A stretch of 64,000 nucleotides of DNA, taken from contig OZ025690.1 of assembly GCA_964019335.1 (NCBI GenBank), positions 310,001-374,000 on the forward strand, in the 5' to 3' direction. The notes under the pieces were generated by a model. The model worked only from the letters and a program-made list of their open reading frames with translations. It made no database searches and was not told where the DNA came from. Numbering within the stretch: the stretch's first letter is position 1; every line of letters begins with the position of its first letter. Source of the stretch: Diplonema japonicum. Lineage: Eukaryota > Euglenozoa > Diplonemea > Diplonemida > Diplonemidae. A program made the translations under genes and the position numbers. Shown in pieces: positions 1 to 11,343 of this stretch.

Positions 1-29
1 GGGGGGTAAAAAAAAACAAAAAAAAAACA

Positions 30-2966
30 CTACAGGTTCCTTGCAATAGGCCCGTCAAGGTTCGCGGGTAAGATTTGTTGTATGGTTCCTTCTTCTTCGT
101 CTTGTCGGGATCGGTGGCCGAACACCGAGAAGACCAGTTTGAATGGGGAGGTTAAAACAGAAGCAAGAGGATCGAGATGCAACAGTTTACGGATTCCGGT
201 AAAGATCCCTATGGAGTAATGCTCCACGAGCTCTGTTAAAGCAATGACGCTCTCCGGCTGCACCAAAACCAAATCATCGATTGGAATATGCACGCTGGTG
301 TGCGGCAACACAAACGACGCCTTCACAGAATAAGGCTCATGCGTGACGACAAAACAATCAGAATCACCGCTGCTTTCCGGTTCCGGGTTCTCATTTCTAT
401 AAGCTGCCTTGCACCTCCACAGGAACGACACCAAATCGCTGTCGACAGTGATTTCAGGTTGGCAGTTTGTCTGCACGTTCAGTTCAAATAAGTTCCCCGT
501 TTTCAGGTACGTCGCCCTTGTGACCAATCTGTTGCGTTTTGCAACCTTGGGTTTTCTGCAGAGGCTGAAAAAATCCGTGTCTCCTAATGAACATATAACC
601 GGTCCGACAGAAAAAGTCCCCGACGATGCCGCCACCGCCACAGAGACGTCATCCACTGAACATACTAAAATCGACGAAGTTGAGCCATCGTGCAGATGGA
701 GTGTTGTGTTAGGAAGCGATCCTGAAACAGCCCATTTGGGTGAAGATCGAGACGCCGTCGACGTTCTCGTAGGAAGGCAGCCCCGCCATTTACAAATTTC
801 CGGTGTAACATCAAGCGTCGGTGTGGACGTGTCCGCCATCTCCCCGAAACGGATGGTTTGCTCCCGGAGATTGCACCCAACAGCAATGGTGTCCTCCACC
901 CTCAAACGGACCCCCGTCACCGCGATATCGATGTCCCCACATAGCAGAAAAATGTTTTCAATAATCGGGTTTTTTACTTTTTTACCTCTGGTTTTGTTGT
1001 CCCCGCTTAAAAGACTCAAGATGAGCCCGTCGTGTGACATGTCTGAGTAGTCGATTTTAACAGAAGACGCCACACACGATACGTTCAAGGATTTGTTGAC
1101 GGTGAAGCTTAACATCCCGCATTGGGCGATCGGGGTGTTTTTCACACGGCCCTCCAAGAATATCTTGGTGGTTGTTAGATCGGTGCTGAGCAGGTTGGGA
1201 GAGTGCGTCCTTGCGACACATGTCACGCGTTCCGTGTGCGTCTCGTAACACAATTCCAACGACGGACCCTTTACACTAACATTGTTCAAATTGCACATAA
1301 ACACGGTTTCAGCATCCGTACCTTCACCGAACCTCGGGATGAAGCTTAATAAGCGAAGCAATGTGTCTTGCAGATTACTCACAGATGTTGGGATTTTCTC
1401 TGCCTCCACTGACACCACAGCGGTTTTATCGCTGGACATCTCTACCGTTCCGGGGTGTGAGGTGAGTAAGATGTTTTGAACTGTTGCCTTTCCTATCAAA
1501 TCGTTGTTGAGAATAAGCTCGATGCCGGTGGACTGGCATTTCAATTTCCCTCGGACTTGCCTTCCGAGAAGAACTGACAAAGAAACCGGTTCGGAGGTAA
1601 GCGCGACAAGCGAACCGTTTGAAGAGGCCGCTGCCGTCACACGCTCGATGTTCACGTTGATGGTGCGGTTCACCTTGTGTTCCTCTTGTTCTTGTTCTTG
1701 TTCGTGTTCTTCTTCCTCCTCCTCCTCTTCTTCATCCTCGAAATCATCCCGGCGTTGGACGGTGGAATAAAAAAAAACCCCATCACCACCACCGTCACCA
1801 TCACCTTCATTCCCATCCTTCTCTTGAACACACGTGTGCGTCGTGATCTCCGTCGCAGCGAAGGTAGTGTGCAGACCGGTTCCTCCCAAACAGGTTCTGA
1901 ACATAGAGGAAAGTTGAGTACTAGGATTGGGGTTGCTATGTTTGTCGGTAGAAGTAGTGGTGGGTAATAGACCCCTTGCTTTGAGAATGGCTCTGATTCT
2001 TTCAGACTTAAGCTGTTCTGAGGTACAGACGGAGCAGCATAGAACAGCGGCTACGGCGCTGTGTTGTGAAAGCTCACAGACGTCGACATCGAACACATCA
2101 CGTGCCACGCGCAGAACCTCGTCAAAATCTAGATTTACGTGAATTTTCGGGACCGCCACGTCCCACTGCTCCTCCACAGTTTGAACCACGCCGGATTCCT
2201 TGCTTATTCTTTTTTCAAACAGAGATTTCTCAAAGGTAACCGAGTTGTGAATGGAAACGGCGTTGTTCCCGTTCAAGGTGATTTGAAGGCCGGGGTTGAT
2301 CTGGCCCCAACCGTGTGCTTTGAAAACAGCTCCGTTTGGCGAGTTAATATGTAAAAGCTTGGATTTTCCACTGGAATCGAGCAAGGAAAGACTGCATTCC
2401 AAAACCTTAAGCGAATACGACGGTGCCTTAACAACAGAGTCAGATTTCTCGCTCGCATGGCTGAACTGCTGTGCAAGATGGATAATGGGTTTTAATGCAA
2501 TTGGGTTGGCCTCTGCGATGACGCGTTGTGTGACCAAGGAAAACGTATCAGCTGTGGTGTTGTGGATTTCAAGAAGAATCTTGTTGTTGTTGGAAGAGAC
2601 CAACAAAATCTTCGGGACCTCCACACGGCCGGTTTTGTGGTTAAGGGTCAGCTCCGGAACTTGAAACTGGTGTTGCCTAATGTCTACAGTTATGTTTTCC
2701 GCCCTGTAACTGACCCCGCTCTCGATCATCGAGAAGATTTTGTTTTGGTAAAGCCAGCGAAGCACGCCTCTGCCTTGCTTTTTTTGCTGTGTTGCTGTGG
2801 CCACCACGTCAAGCTTTTCCACACTCAGCGACACCGCCACCCCATATAAAAGACCCTCAACTTCAAAAGACGTCTTTCCTGTGTATTTTATCGCCACTTG
2901 TTCTAGCCCGATCCTTTCAAAGTATTCTCTTTGGACGAATGTTTTTAAATCGAGAAGCTTGGCCAT
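30..2966 (-). CDS. Large uncharacterised protein with acidic run (978 aa)
   Basis: The chosen start is the ATG at 2966 (MAKLLDLKTF), which follows an A-run leader like that of its neighbours; the open frame further upstream is low-complexity. The protein is long and rich in short alternating hydrophobic stretches that suggest beta structure. A run of D, E and Q lies near the middle (about 1,690-1,750 on the plus strand). No transmembrane segment or signal peptide is obvious. The N-terminus and overall texture faintly recall chorein-type bridge-like lipid transfer proteins, but I cannot name a diagnostic motif, so this is a weak guess. It is the last gene of the minus-strand array in this window and appears complete, with a TAG stop at 30-32. 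Confidence 0.75.
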   Translation of the reverse strand: MAKLLDLKTFVQREYFERIGLEQVAIKYTGKTSFEVEGLLYGVAVSLSVEKLDVVATATQQKKQGRGVLRWLYQNKIFSMIESGVSYRAENITVDIRQHQFQVPELTLNHKTGRVEVPKILLVSSNNNKILLEIHNTTADTFSLVTQRVIAEANPIALKPIIHLAQQFSHASEKSDSVVKAPSYSLKVLECSLSLLDSSGKSKLLHINSPNGAVFKAHGWGQINPGLQITLNGNNAVSIHNSVTFEKSLFEKRISKESGVVQTVEEQWDVAVPKIHVNLDFDEVLRVARDVFDVDVCELSQHSAVAAVLCCSVCTSEQLKSERIRAILKARGLLPTTTSTDKHSNPNPSTQLSSMFRTCLGGTGLHTTFAATEITTHTCVQEKDGNEGDGDGGGDGVFFYSTVQRRDDFEDEEEEEEEEEHEQEQEQEEHKVNRTINVNIERVTAAASSNGSLVALTSEPVSLSVLLGRQVRGKLKCQSTGIELILNNDLIGKATVQNILLTSHPGTVEMSSDKTAVVSVEAEKIPTSVSNLQDTLLRLLSFIPRFGEGTDAETVFMCNLNNVSVKGPSLELCYETHTERVTCVARTHSPNLLSTDLTTTKIFLEGRVKNTPIAQCGMLSFTVNKSLNVSCVASSVKIDYSDMSHDGLILSLLSGDNKTRGKKVKNPIIENIFLLCGDIDIAVTGVRLRVEDTIAVGCNLREQTIRFGEMADTSTPTLDVTPEICKWRGCLPTRTSTASRSSPKWAVSGSLPNTTLHLHDGSTSSILVCSVDDVSVAVAASSGTFSVGPVICSLGDTDFFSLCRKPKVAKRNRLVTRATYLKTGNLFELNVQTNCQPEITVDSDLVSFLWRCKAAYRNENPEPESSGDSDCFVVTHEPYSVKASFVLPHTSVHIPIDDLVLVQPESVIALTELVEHYSIGIFTGIRKLLHLDPLASVLTSPFKLVFSVFGHRSRQDEEEGTIQQILPANLDGPIARNL

Positions 2967-3363
2967 TTTTTTTTTTTGTGTGTGTGAACTCTGTTTTAAG
3001 AGAGATGGTTTATGGAATCTTTTTTTTTTTATTAATTTATAGAGAGGGAGTAAGAGGGGGAGGAAGTAAGAGAGGGAGGAAAACAAAAGGAAGGGATTAA
3101 AAAAAAAAAGTTGAAAAAAAGAAGTCCGCATTTTTTTGTATTCCATGTTTACAAAAAAGAAATAACACCCCTCCAGATGCTTGGAATGAAACAGGGGGAA
3201 AAAAAAAATGCAGACTTTCTTTTTCTTCTTCTTTTTTTTTTCTTTTCCCAGAGGGGGAGAAAGAAGAGAAGAGAGAAAAAGGTGCTAAAATCTTATAAAC
3301 CATAAGATTTTGCATCGTTCCTTGTGGGGATTAGAAGAAAAAAAAAAAAAAGGCTATAAATCG

Positions 3364-3398
<35 letters not shown>

Positions 3399-3628
3399 CT
3401 TTAATATTTCTTATGGAGAGGGAAATAAAAAGCAAACGGAGAAAGTAGTAGTAGAAGTCGCAACGCATGACGGAGCGTCTATTTTTTTTTTTTTTTTGTG
3501 CATCCCCACCTTTTTTTTTTTTTAATAAGTTCGATTTTTCATCCTCGGCTGAAACACTGAACGTGACAAAAGGTGGGGGAACGGGAAAAGGAAAAGGGTT
3601 CAAGAATAATGTTATTGTTTGCTTTTGC

Positions 3629-3671
<43 letters not shown>

Positions 3672-4570
3672 CTGTATAAAGCGGTAGCGTCACACACCAG
3701 GAAAAAAAAAAAGAGAAAAAAAAAGGTGACAATAAAACAACTAAAGGAAGAAGAAGAAAAAAAAAAAAAAAACACCCCTTGCTGTATAAAGGGAAAAAGA
3801 AAAGGGTTCAAGACAAGAACTAACGCACACTCACATAAAAAAAGGGGGGAAATAGAAAAAGAAGAAAAGGAACAATTTGTGTATTTTAACTAGTGAGTAC
3901 TAATTCAACACATTTCCCATTTCCCTTTTGGTAGTTTTCTTTCGTATTCCTATACTTGTTTTTTATTCCTTTTTTTTTTTTTTTTTTTTTTTAGTCTGGC
4001 GTTGACTCGTGGAGGGTTGCATCGGCAACCAGAAAAAGAAAAGAAAATAGTGCAGGGCTTGCGAAGCCTCACAATAAAAGAAAAATTTGAAAATTGAAAA
4101 CCGAACCCAAATACAGCCTAGGACGATTGGAAATTATTCCTCAAAGCAAGGCGTAGAAGTGTGTAAGTTTTCCAGTTAAAAAAAAAAAAAAAGACACCTT
4201 TGGAGAAAGTAAGTTAAGCTAATTTTTGCTTCTAAATCATCACAAAGCAACCGCTCGCCACAACTCTCATGACAAAAAAAAAAAAAAGCGAGAGCTTTAG
4301 GGATGTACTTTCTTTTTCATTTTATTTTGGTGCTATGTTCTCTCACGGGGGTTTTTTTTTTTGAAAAAAAAATTGTTGCAGTTAAAAAAAAAAAAAAAAA
4401 AAAAAAGGAAAGACAAAAGAAAAAAGAGATCTTACTCCGGCTATTCAGACCGCGCGGCGATCACTTTTTTTCTTCTTCTGTTCAACAATAAGTGAGAGGG
4501 AGAACAAGATTAGATATAAGGTTTGAAAATAATGTAAAAAGAAAAAAAAAAAATAGAAAAAAAATGTCCT
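2967..4570. other. Homopolymer-rich intergenic region
   Basis: About 1.6 kb between two minus-strand genes. It holds many A or T runs of 10 to 30 bases (for example around 3,366-3,398 and 3,631-3,669). Open frames here are poly-K or poly-F and are not credible. No RNA gene or TIR element was recognised. It presumably contains the 3' UTR and polyadenylation site of the upstream gene and the trans-splice acceptor of the gene ending at 30. Confidence 0.6.
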
Positions 4571-7500
4571 CTAGCATCCCTTGGCAGGGCTGCTGAGGGC
4601 CGACGATACAACACGCGACCACTTACCCATCATGTCATGCTGTGCGTTCCAGAAGAAGGCACCACCGGAGCAAGGGAACGCATCCTTCAGCTCGCGAACG
4701 ACCCTAGCAGCTTGTTGTCCGTTGCTGTTTGACGATGTCTCGGCACACCCACTGATGCAAAAGCCGAACACCACCTTAGCGGCATTGCCGCCAAAGCAGT
4801 CAGCCACAAGGTTCGCGAAATGCGACAAAGCAGAGGAGACACCCCCATTAATCCCATCAGTACTGGGACGCGTCACACCATTGTAATATTGCGACATTAC
4901 AAAATCAACGGAACCCGCCACCTCCTTGATGACGTTGTAGTAACCCGTCCCTTGAACAAGGTCTGTGTCCATGACAGAGTGTGTGACAAGGCTCCCTGCA
5001 GGAAGCTTGTCCCTCAGCCCGTGAGTTACGTCTTTTAAAAAGGTCCTTGCCTGGGCGCCCTTTGCAAACGATGACCCCCTCTGCCCGTCCTCGTAGTAGT
5101 ACTCGTAGTCGATGTTCACCCCGTCGAAGCCCTGGGTGCTTGCGATGTTGGCCAGCTGCCTCGTCAGGTGGTCTTCCTTTCCGAAGCATTGTTCCCAGCA
5201 GTTGTCCCTTCCGTCCCATGATGCTCCCATTCCGGAGCCCCCGAAGGATAGCATCACCTTCTTACCGGCGGCTCTCCACTTTGCAACGAGCTCGGGTTGC
5301 GGGGTGTTTTCGCACACGGGCACAATCGGCTTCAGGATGTCGCACTGCTCGCTGCACTTGTTCTTGCTCGACGGCCCTTGCGAAGCGTAGCTCACGACGT
5401 ACGACACGAGGATGTGGGTGTATGCGCTGACCTGTTCATCTGTGGGGCAGGCTTCCCAGTTCATAACGTATGCAATGAGTCTGCTGCTGTTGGTGTTGTT
5501 GTTGGAATCATCCAGCGACACCGACGACGCTGCTGACCCCTTGAGCTCGGTCGGGACAGGGGTAGGGGCGTCGGTCGTCTCGTCCACGATTGTGATGGTC
5601 TGCGTTCTGTTGCTGCCCGATGCGGTGTACCCGCTGCACACAGACTCCTTGAAGAACGGGGTGATGGACCAGGTGCGGCGCACAGTCCACTCCTTCTCGT
5701 TCGACCCTTCCACTGCGATCGGGCTGCTGTCCATGTAAAACATGTCGAACTCCTGTCTGCAGGGGGAGGCCCCCGTCGGCATCCCGATCTCCATTGGGTC
5801 AGTTGCGTTCTCCGTGGTCACACGTGCGTTCTCCGGGAATGAGGAAAACACGGGCGGGGCGGGCTCCAGGGTGATGATCTGCGTCACCTTGTCAGAGACC
5901 CCACCGCACATCGGGTTGTCGCGGAGCACCCAGATCACCTCCATGAAGGAGGACCCGCACATCCTGTTGGGGAAGTCGGACACGGGGAGCATGCGCTGCT
6001 TCACGACAGTCACCTTCGCTCCTGCTGAGCACGCGGGGTCGATGTACCAGATAAGCGGCTTCAAGCTCTGCAGGTTGACCTCTTGGTCGCATCGGAAGGT
6101 GTACGAAGTGGCACCCCCGAGGATGGGACGTTTTCGCACCACCATCCCTGCCTCCGTGCTGATGTCGTTCGTGAGGAGGGCTTGGTTCTCCAGTGCCTTG
6201 TCCGCCATTGCCGACGCCATCTTGTCTTGTGTGTTCTTCACGCTTGCCTCGTAGCTCGACTGGCTGCTGAAGTCGTACGGCATGTTGTCCAGCGCAACCG
6301 TCTTTTCCGTGCTTGACAGCCCGCCACCGGTTCCCTTCCCGCCGTAGGTGCGCACCCCGCCAGTGAAGCCCCCCGAAGCGGCCGATGAGTCCGTCCCGAA
6401 CGGCACCACCACCGTTGTCGTCTCCAGCGATGGCATTGGGACCTCCATCCCCGAGTCCACGTTCTTCAGCCCAGGGTTCTCGTCCTTCGATCCGTCCACA
6501 ACCGAGGTCTTCTGAGCCATGACGTCAGCTTTTTCCTTCACCTCGCCTGCAGCGAGAGCCACCTCCTCCATGCACTCGGGATCCGCGTACCTCGGTCCGT
6601 ACTTCGTGTGGCAGGTCCTTCCGAAGAAGCAGAACAGGTGGCACCAGCATTCCACCCACCTTTCTTGTACGTATTTGCACCCGTACTCGTTCCTCCCCCC
6701 TGCGTTCACTACGCGGTGCCCCTCTGTGCTGAATATCCCGATCGCGCTCCCGAAGGCCTTTGCTGCACCAATGAAGTCTCCCTGGAAGAGTCTCTCTGCT
6801 GCGGTGATGAGGTCCCCCAGGATCGGAACCTTCTTCAGCACCGCCACCACATTGCGGATCACCTCCGCCACGTTGTTCAGGAACTCCGTCACCTTCTCCT
6901 TGATGTAGTTCAGCGTCGTCTCGAAGACGTGCACGATCTCGTTCCACAGCTGCGTCACCTTCTCCGACACATAGTTCCACGCCGCCGTCACCGCCTTCGC
7001 CACAGCCTTCACCGCGATGTTGATCCCATCCACGATCTTCTGGCCGAGGTCTCCCAGTGACACGGACACAGAGATGTCGAACTCCGAGTCCTCAAACTTC
7101 GGTGCCACCACTGCCCGCCCGCTCACAGTCGTCTCGATGAGCGCCAGGTCCAGCGTCACCGCGAAGTCGACCACGTTCCCCTTCACCTCCACCTTGGCCC
7201 GCAGGTTGATGAACAGGACTTGGATGTCGCAGGCGAAGATGGCGTACGGGATCGGGCGGGTCGCATCGTACATAAAGAGTACCTGTCGGATCTTCACGAT
7301 CTCCAGGAAGTTCATGTCCCGCAGCTCCATCTTGAAGAAGGTGAGGTCCCAGTTCCAGGTCACGTTCACGTGCGAGGACAGCGCCCCGTCGAAGAGGTCG
7401 ATCCCTGCCGTGAAGGAGAAGATGTCCGCGTTCAGGGTCACGTTCAAGTAGCCGTACGACTTCAGCATCGGGATGTCGAAGGCGCCCCCGATGTCGATCA

Positions 7501-10500
7501 GGGCCCGCGGCTCCGGCTTCACCTGCAGGTCCACCAGGAACTTCGCCCCGCCCACCGCCACCTTGTTCTCCAAACGGTTACCAATGCGGAGCTGGAAGGC
7601 CCCGATTTTCAGGTCCACGGGGTCCATCCAGGCGTCGATGTAGAAACGCGTCTTGCTCACTGCGAGGTCGATCGCGATCTCCCAACCGAGGAAGTTCAGG
7701 CGCCCCTGAAGGGCGACACCTGCCGGGATCACCACGTCCCCGCTACGGAAGGTCAGCCGCTGTTCCTTGACCGGGCTGAAAGAGAAGAATGCGAAACACT
7801 CCAAATCAAGTGTTGTCTCGTTCGCGTAGCCGTCCAGCATCCCAGCGCACTTCGTCTTGTAGTCCTTGTCGAAGGGGTAGATACCCGACTCCGCGAGCTT
7901 CCCCGGGATCACAAGCCCGTCCAGCCCAGGAACGAAGTCCGACAAGACCCCGATCATCCCGCCGATGGTGAGCTCCGACACCATCGCGATGAAGAAGTTG
8001 TCCTCGGGAACCGTGCTGCTCACCCCGACGTAGGTGCGCCCCTCGATGTAGGGCTGTCTTCGCCTCTCGCAGTTTTCTTCCCTCCCGAGACACACCGCCC
8101 CGCCCAGGACGAACCCAGACGGGAGCGGGGATTTCAGGTCCCACTCCACCCCGAGGAGGATGTCCCCGATCTGGAGAAACGGGAGCCCCAAGGCCTTATT
8201 CCACCAACCGTCCAGCTTCAGCGACCCGCGTACCAGCTGCGCCGTCGGACTCACCACCAGCGACAGGTCCCCGATCAGGAACAAAAAGTACCGGTCAGCG
8301 TAGTCACCGTCACATCGCTCAACGCAGATCTTCAACGGGATGTTCACACCGAGCTTCTGGATGGGGAGCCCTCCCGAGAACACGTACTCGAATTGCACGT
8401 AGATGCTCATCCCAAGCGTCCCCTCCACGTTCACCACCGCGAAGTTGCTCTCCGACGTGTCCGGGTCCGTCCCGATCCGTAGCTCCAGCAAAGCCGACCC
8501 GGAGAATTGCAGCTCCGCGCTCGCCGACACACGGAAGTTCTCTGTCACATCTGACACCACCTCCAAGAAGTCTCCCTCCAGGATGTCCGGAAGCTTCGGG
8601 GACCCGATCGCGTACAGCTTCACCCCCGAGGTCGTCATCTCGAGCGCAAGCTTTGTGTCTTGGATACCAAACGACAGTATGGGCGACAGGACTGCGTCCA
8701 GCACCTTGGCCACCTCCTCGTCGAAGTTGCTCACCACGAGGTAGGCCACGTTCGCCACCGTCAGCTCGTCTACCCATACACTCGCCTCCACCCCGTCGCA
8801 CGTGGTGGCCTGCCCGATCCGCCCCACCCCAGACAGACTAGTGGTCGGTGTCGGGGACTGGCAGTTTCCGAGGCAGAAAGGCATCGAAATCTCTCCCTTC
8901 TGTATGATCGGTTTAATGAGCTCTAAAAAGTTTTCGAGGTCCGAAGCAGCATCCAGAAGCTCCCTCGTCTTGTGCTCTGTGGCGGCAGAGGAGGAGGAGG
9001 AGGTGGTGGTGGTGGTGTTGCCCGTGGTGACGTCGGAGTCGGAGTCGGGGTCCCCGTTGTCGGAGTTCGAGCTGGAAGACGAGGAAGGGCCCATGGGGCA
9101 CTCAGAGGGGTCCAAGCCCAAGCTCGGTTCTTCGTTCGTGTCATCCAGTGTTATCGCCATCCCCAAGCTGAGCCCGAACCCTTCCAACGGGTCTCCCTTC
9201 GCAGATGTAAACGAGCTTTTCCTCTCGTTCCACCAAGAGCTTGCGAGCTCCTTCATTCCCGTCTTCACGGTCTTTCCAAGGTTCTTCAGGGTGAACTCAA
9301 TCTGTTTGAACGCCTCCCTGTTTGACTTCTTGAAGATGTGCTTCCCCCACGACTTCAGCGATATCCCGAACCCTCCGAACCCAAGGCTGCCCCACCAAAC
9401 GTCCACCGGCGTCCCCACCCCGAGGCATCCCCAGTGCGGGTGCGTGAACACGATCGTGATGCTGTCGATCCCCACCGTCGTCGCGATGATGGCGGGCATG
9501 TCGATCCCAACCTCGAAGGCGAACCCGCTGGAGTACTCGGGGGCCACGAACCACTCCACAGACAGCGCCACCTCGAACTGCGTGTTTGCAAAAAAGCCCT
9601 CAACACCCGTTGTCTGGTTCTGGTTAGCGCGTGCCCTGCGTGCCTTCCCCTTCGCTTTCAGCACTGTCCCTTCCCTCCCATTAGTAGTAGCACCACCTTC
9701 TTCTTCTTCCAAGATCACCCCCATGTGCCCTGCAGCCACTTCTTTCACGCACTTTCCCTTCTGGCACTCTTCGTCCATCCCACAGTCGTTGTCGTTCATG
9801 CACTTAGCCACCGCGGGTGCAGGTGTGGGAACAGGTGTAGGTGCGGGAGTAGGTACAGGTGTAGGAACAGGTGTTGGTACAGGGGTAGGTGCGGGAGTAG
9901 GGACAGGTGTTGGTGCAGGAGTAGGAACAGGTGTAGGTGCAGGAGTAGGAACAGGGGTTGGTGCAGGGGTAGGTGCAGGTGTAGGAACAGGTGTTGGTGC
10001 AGGCGTGGGAACAGGTGTAGGTGCAGGAGTAGGAACAGGGGTTGGTGCAGGTGTAGGAACAGGTGTTGGTGCAGGTGTAGGAACGGGTGTTGGTACAGGT
10101 GTAGGTGCAGGGGTGGGAACAGGTGTAGGTGCAGGGGTAGGGGCTTCGGTAGCACGCTTGGCCAATACGCCGACACCCACCCCAAACGTAAGACCCAGAC
10201 CTGTGTAGGGCTTTGTGGGCTCGCCTGGGGCGATCTCGAACCCAGAGTTCCACCCAAGACCAATGGTAGGGGCGAGCTGGAACCTGTCCTTAATCACCTT
10301 CTCGTACGCAACACCGAATGCGAGCGTCACGGAGAAGCCGAATGGGCACCCCTTCGTTTGGTGTTTGCAGAGGTACGCGATGGTGCAGCAGTCCTCGAGG
10401 GGCTTCACAGCTCTTCTCTTTTGGTGGTTCTGCTGTGCCTCGAGGAGCATGGCTGACCTGTCGGTCGATGCGGCTGACGAACTGCATTGCCCTGAGAAGG

Positions 10501-10879
10501 TGCGGACATAGGGCAGCAGGCTGTTCGCGAGATCAGAGACGTCGTCGAGGAAGGTCTCGGCAGCAGCATCTTCAAAGAATTCGACCAGACCGTCGGCTGC
10601 TTCCACCGCCCTCTCCTTCAGCGTGTTCAGTTGATCCGCTGCATGAACGACGGCCTCGATCGCCTCTGTCGCACCGAGCGCTTCAAGCACGTCGTACGCC
10701 TTGTCAGCAAGGGCATCCGCCACTTCCCCTCTGAAGGCGTCCACCGTCCCAGCAAGAGACGATGCCAGCGACGTTACCGTCAGCGGCTCGGACGTCGAAG
10801 TCGCAGCGGGCGCTGCTTCCTGCGCCCCTACCATCAGCACCATTGCTCCCAATGTTAACATCTGCAAGCTTTTCACCAT
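4571..10879 (-). CDS. Giant secreted protein with C-terminal GH18 chitinase-like domain (2,102 aa)
   Basis: The start at 10879 gives a clear signal peptide ([20 protein letters not shown]). An alpha-helical region and a cysteine-containing region follow, then a [11 protein letters not shown] spacer (residues about 245-354). Next is a small cysteine module (about 360-377, [12 protein letters not shown]) and a very long beta-rich region of unknown fold with repeated patches such as LSLGMAITL. The last roughly 260 residues match GH18: a beta-strand motif VMLSFGGSG and an active-site motif DGVNIDYE near residue 1,917. The family consensus is DxxDxDxE, and here the middle Asp is Asn while the catalytic Glu is kept. 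It is likely secreted or surface-bound and may act on chitin or another N-acetylglucosamine polymer. The 6.3 kb frame shows no intron. Confidence 0.9.
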   Translation of the reverse strand: MVKSLQMLTLGAMVLMVGAQEAAPAATSTSEPLTVTSLASSLAGTVDAFRGEVADALADKAYDVLEALGATEAIEAVVHAADQLNTLKERAVEAADGLVEFFEDAAAETFLDDVSDLANSLLPYVRTFSGQCSSSAASTDRSAMLLEAQQNHQKRRAVKPLEDCCTIAYLCKHQTKGCPFGFSVTLAFGVAYEKVIKDRFQLAPTIGLGWNSGFEIAPGEPTKPYTGLGLTFGVGVGVLAKRATEAPTPAPTPVPTPAPTPVPTPVPTPAPTPVPTPAPTPVPTPAPTPVPTPAPTPVPTPAPTPAPTPVPTPAPTPVPTPAPTPVPTPAPTPVPTPVPTPVPTPAPTPVPTPAPAVAKCMNDNDCGMDEECQKGKCVKEVAAGHMGVILEEEEGGATTNGREGTVLKAKGKARRARANQNQTTGVEGFFANTQFEVALSVEWFVAPEYSSGFAFEVGIDMPAIIATTVGIDSITIVFTHPHWGCLGVGTPVDVWWGSLGFGGFGISLKSWGKHIFKKSNREAFKQIEFTLKNLGKTVKTGMKELASSWWNERKSSFTSAKGDPLEGFGLSLGMAITLDDTNEEPSLGLDPSECPMGPSSSSSSNSDNGDPDSDSDVTTGNTTTTTSSSSSAATEHKTRELLDAASDLENFLELIKPIIQKGEISMPFCLGNCQSPTPTTSLSGVGRIGQATTCDGVEASVWVDELTVANVAYLVVSNFDEEVAKVLDAVLSPILSFGIQDTKLALEMTTSGVKLYAIGSPKLPDILEGDFLEVVSDVTENFRVSASAELQFSGSALLELRIGTDPDTSESNFAVVNVEGTLGMSIYVQFEYVFSGGLPIQKLGVNIPLKICVERCDGDYADRYFLFLIGDLSLVVSPTAQLVRGSLKLDGWWNKALGLPFLQIGDILLGVEWDLKSPLPSGFVLGGAVCLGREENCERRRQPYIEGRTYVGVSSTVPEDNFFIAMVSELTIGGMIGVLSDFVPGLDGLVIPGKLAESGIYPFDKDYKTKCAGMLDGYANETTLDLECFAFFSFSPVKEQRLTFRSGDVVIPAGVALQGRLNFLGWEIAIDLAVSKTRFYIDAWMDPVDLKIGAFQLRIGNRLENKVAVGGAKFLVDLQVKPEPRALIDIGGAFDIPMLKSYGYLNVTLNADIFSFTAGIDLFDGALSSHVNVTWNWDLTFFKMELRDMNFLEIVKIRQVLFMYDATRPIPYAIFACDIQVLFINLRAKVEVKGNVVDFAVTLDLALIETTVSGRAVVAPKFEDSEFDISVSVSLGDLGQKIVDGINIAVKAVAKAVTAAWNYVSEKVTQLWNEIVHVFETTLNYIKEKVTEFLNNVAEVIRNVVAVLKKVPILGDLITAAERLFQGDFIGAAKAFGSAIGIFSTEGHRVVNAGGRNEYGCKYVQERWVECWCHLFCFFGRTCHTKYGPRYADPECMEEVALAAGEVKEKADVMAQKTSVVDGSKDENPGLKNVDSGMEVPMPSLETTTVVVPFGTDSSAASGGFTGGVRTYGGKGTGGGLSSTEKTVALDNMPYDFSSQSSYEASVKNTQDKMASAMADKALENQALLTNDISTEAGMVVRKRPILGGATSYTFRCDQEVNLQSLKPLIWYIDPACSAGAKVTVVKQRMLPVSDFPNRMCGSSFMEVIWVLRDNPMCGGVSDKVTQIITLEPAPPVFSSFPENARVTTENATDPMEIGMPTGASPCRQEFDMFYMDSSPIAVEGSNEKEWTVRRTWSITPFFKESVCSGYTASGSNRTQTITIVDETTDAPTPVPTELKGSAASSVSLDDSNNNTNSSRLIAYVMNWEACPTDEQVSAYTHILVSYVVSYASQGPSSKNKCSEQCDILKPIVPVCENTPQPELVAKWRAAGKKVMLSFGGSGMGASWDGRDNCWEQCFGKEDHLTRQLANIASTQGFDGVNIDYEYYYEDGQRGSSFAKGAQARTFLKDVTHGLRDKLPAGSLVTHSVMDTDLVQGTGYYNVIKEVAGSVDFVMSQYYNGVTRPSTDGINGGVSSALSHFANLVADCFGGNAAKVVFGFCISGCAETSSNSNGQQAARVVRELKDAFPCSGGAFFWNAQHDMMGKWSRVVSSALSSPAKGC
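9817..10144 (-). repeat. PTP/APTP minisatellite inside the GH18 gene
   Basis: A tandem array of about 12-base units encodes alternating Pro-Thr-Pro-Val and Pro-Thr-Pro-Ala. Third positions vary between units, so the protein repeat is partly kept by selection and is not only a recent slippage product. It works as an extended linker, probably O-glycosylated, between the N-terminal module and the large central region. Confidence 0.9.
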
Positions 10880-11343
10880 CGTTTCACAGTCTCGGAGCAC
10901 GATGATGAACCTTTTTTTTTCTTTCTTTTTTTTGTTTGTTTTGGGTAATAAACCTGTGTGTGCGTGTGCGTGTGTGTGTTGTGACACAAGGAGGAGAGAA
11001 AAAAAAGAAAGGAATAGAGACCAACAGAAAGAAAAGGAAAATAATCGGCTAGGGGAAGGGGCCTTTCTGTTCCCCAAATAATATCAAAAGAAAAAAGGAA
11101 AAAAAGAAAGGTAGTCTCGATTCTGTGTGACCAGTCGGCTCCAAAGTGTACCATAAAGCACACGGGGCAGGGGGATAGTGCCGATGGCGGCATGCCTGAT
11201 ACCTGTCGTGACAGTTGCCCGGCCGCTTTGGTGAGCACACCTGTCACCCTAAACACAGTTCAAGAAAGAAAAAAGTAGCCGTACTATACCACACTTTAAG
11301 AAGAAAAAGAAAAAACCCGCCCCCAATCCTTCCATCCCGCTCA
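10880..11343. other. Intergenic spacer upstream of the GH18 gene
   Basis: The part at 10,880-11,110 is A/T-run rich with a short (TG)n-like stretch. The part at 11,130-11,260 is more GC-balanced and contains no convincing ORF. A short inverted repeat lies around GGTGAGCACACCTGTCACC (11,230-11,248). It separates the GH18 gene from the UBA3 gene transcribed before it. Confidence 0.5.

Noticed and set aside
7220-8482. 420-codon plus-strand open frame antisense to the GH18 gene
   Set aside because: It is a shadow of the GC-rich minus-strand coding frame; composition is Arg/His/Val-rich without domains.
9817-10144. CRISPR-like regular repeats
   Set aside because: Units are contiguous coding repeats of about 12 bases with no spacers, in a eukaryotic gene.
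8802-10208. Plus-strand frame encoding long GVGTGVGAG repeats
   Set aside because: It is the antisense reading of the Pro-Thr minisatellite; the minus-strand frame has signal peptide and GH18 domain.
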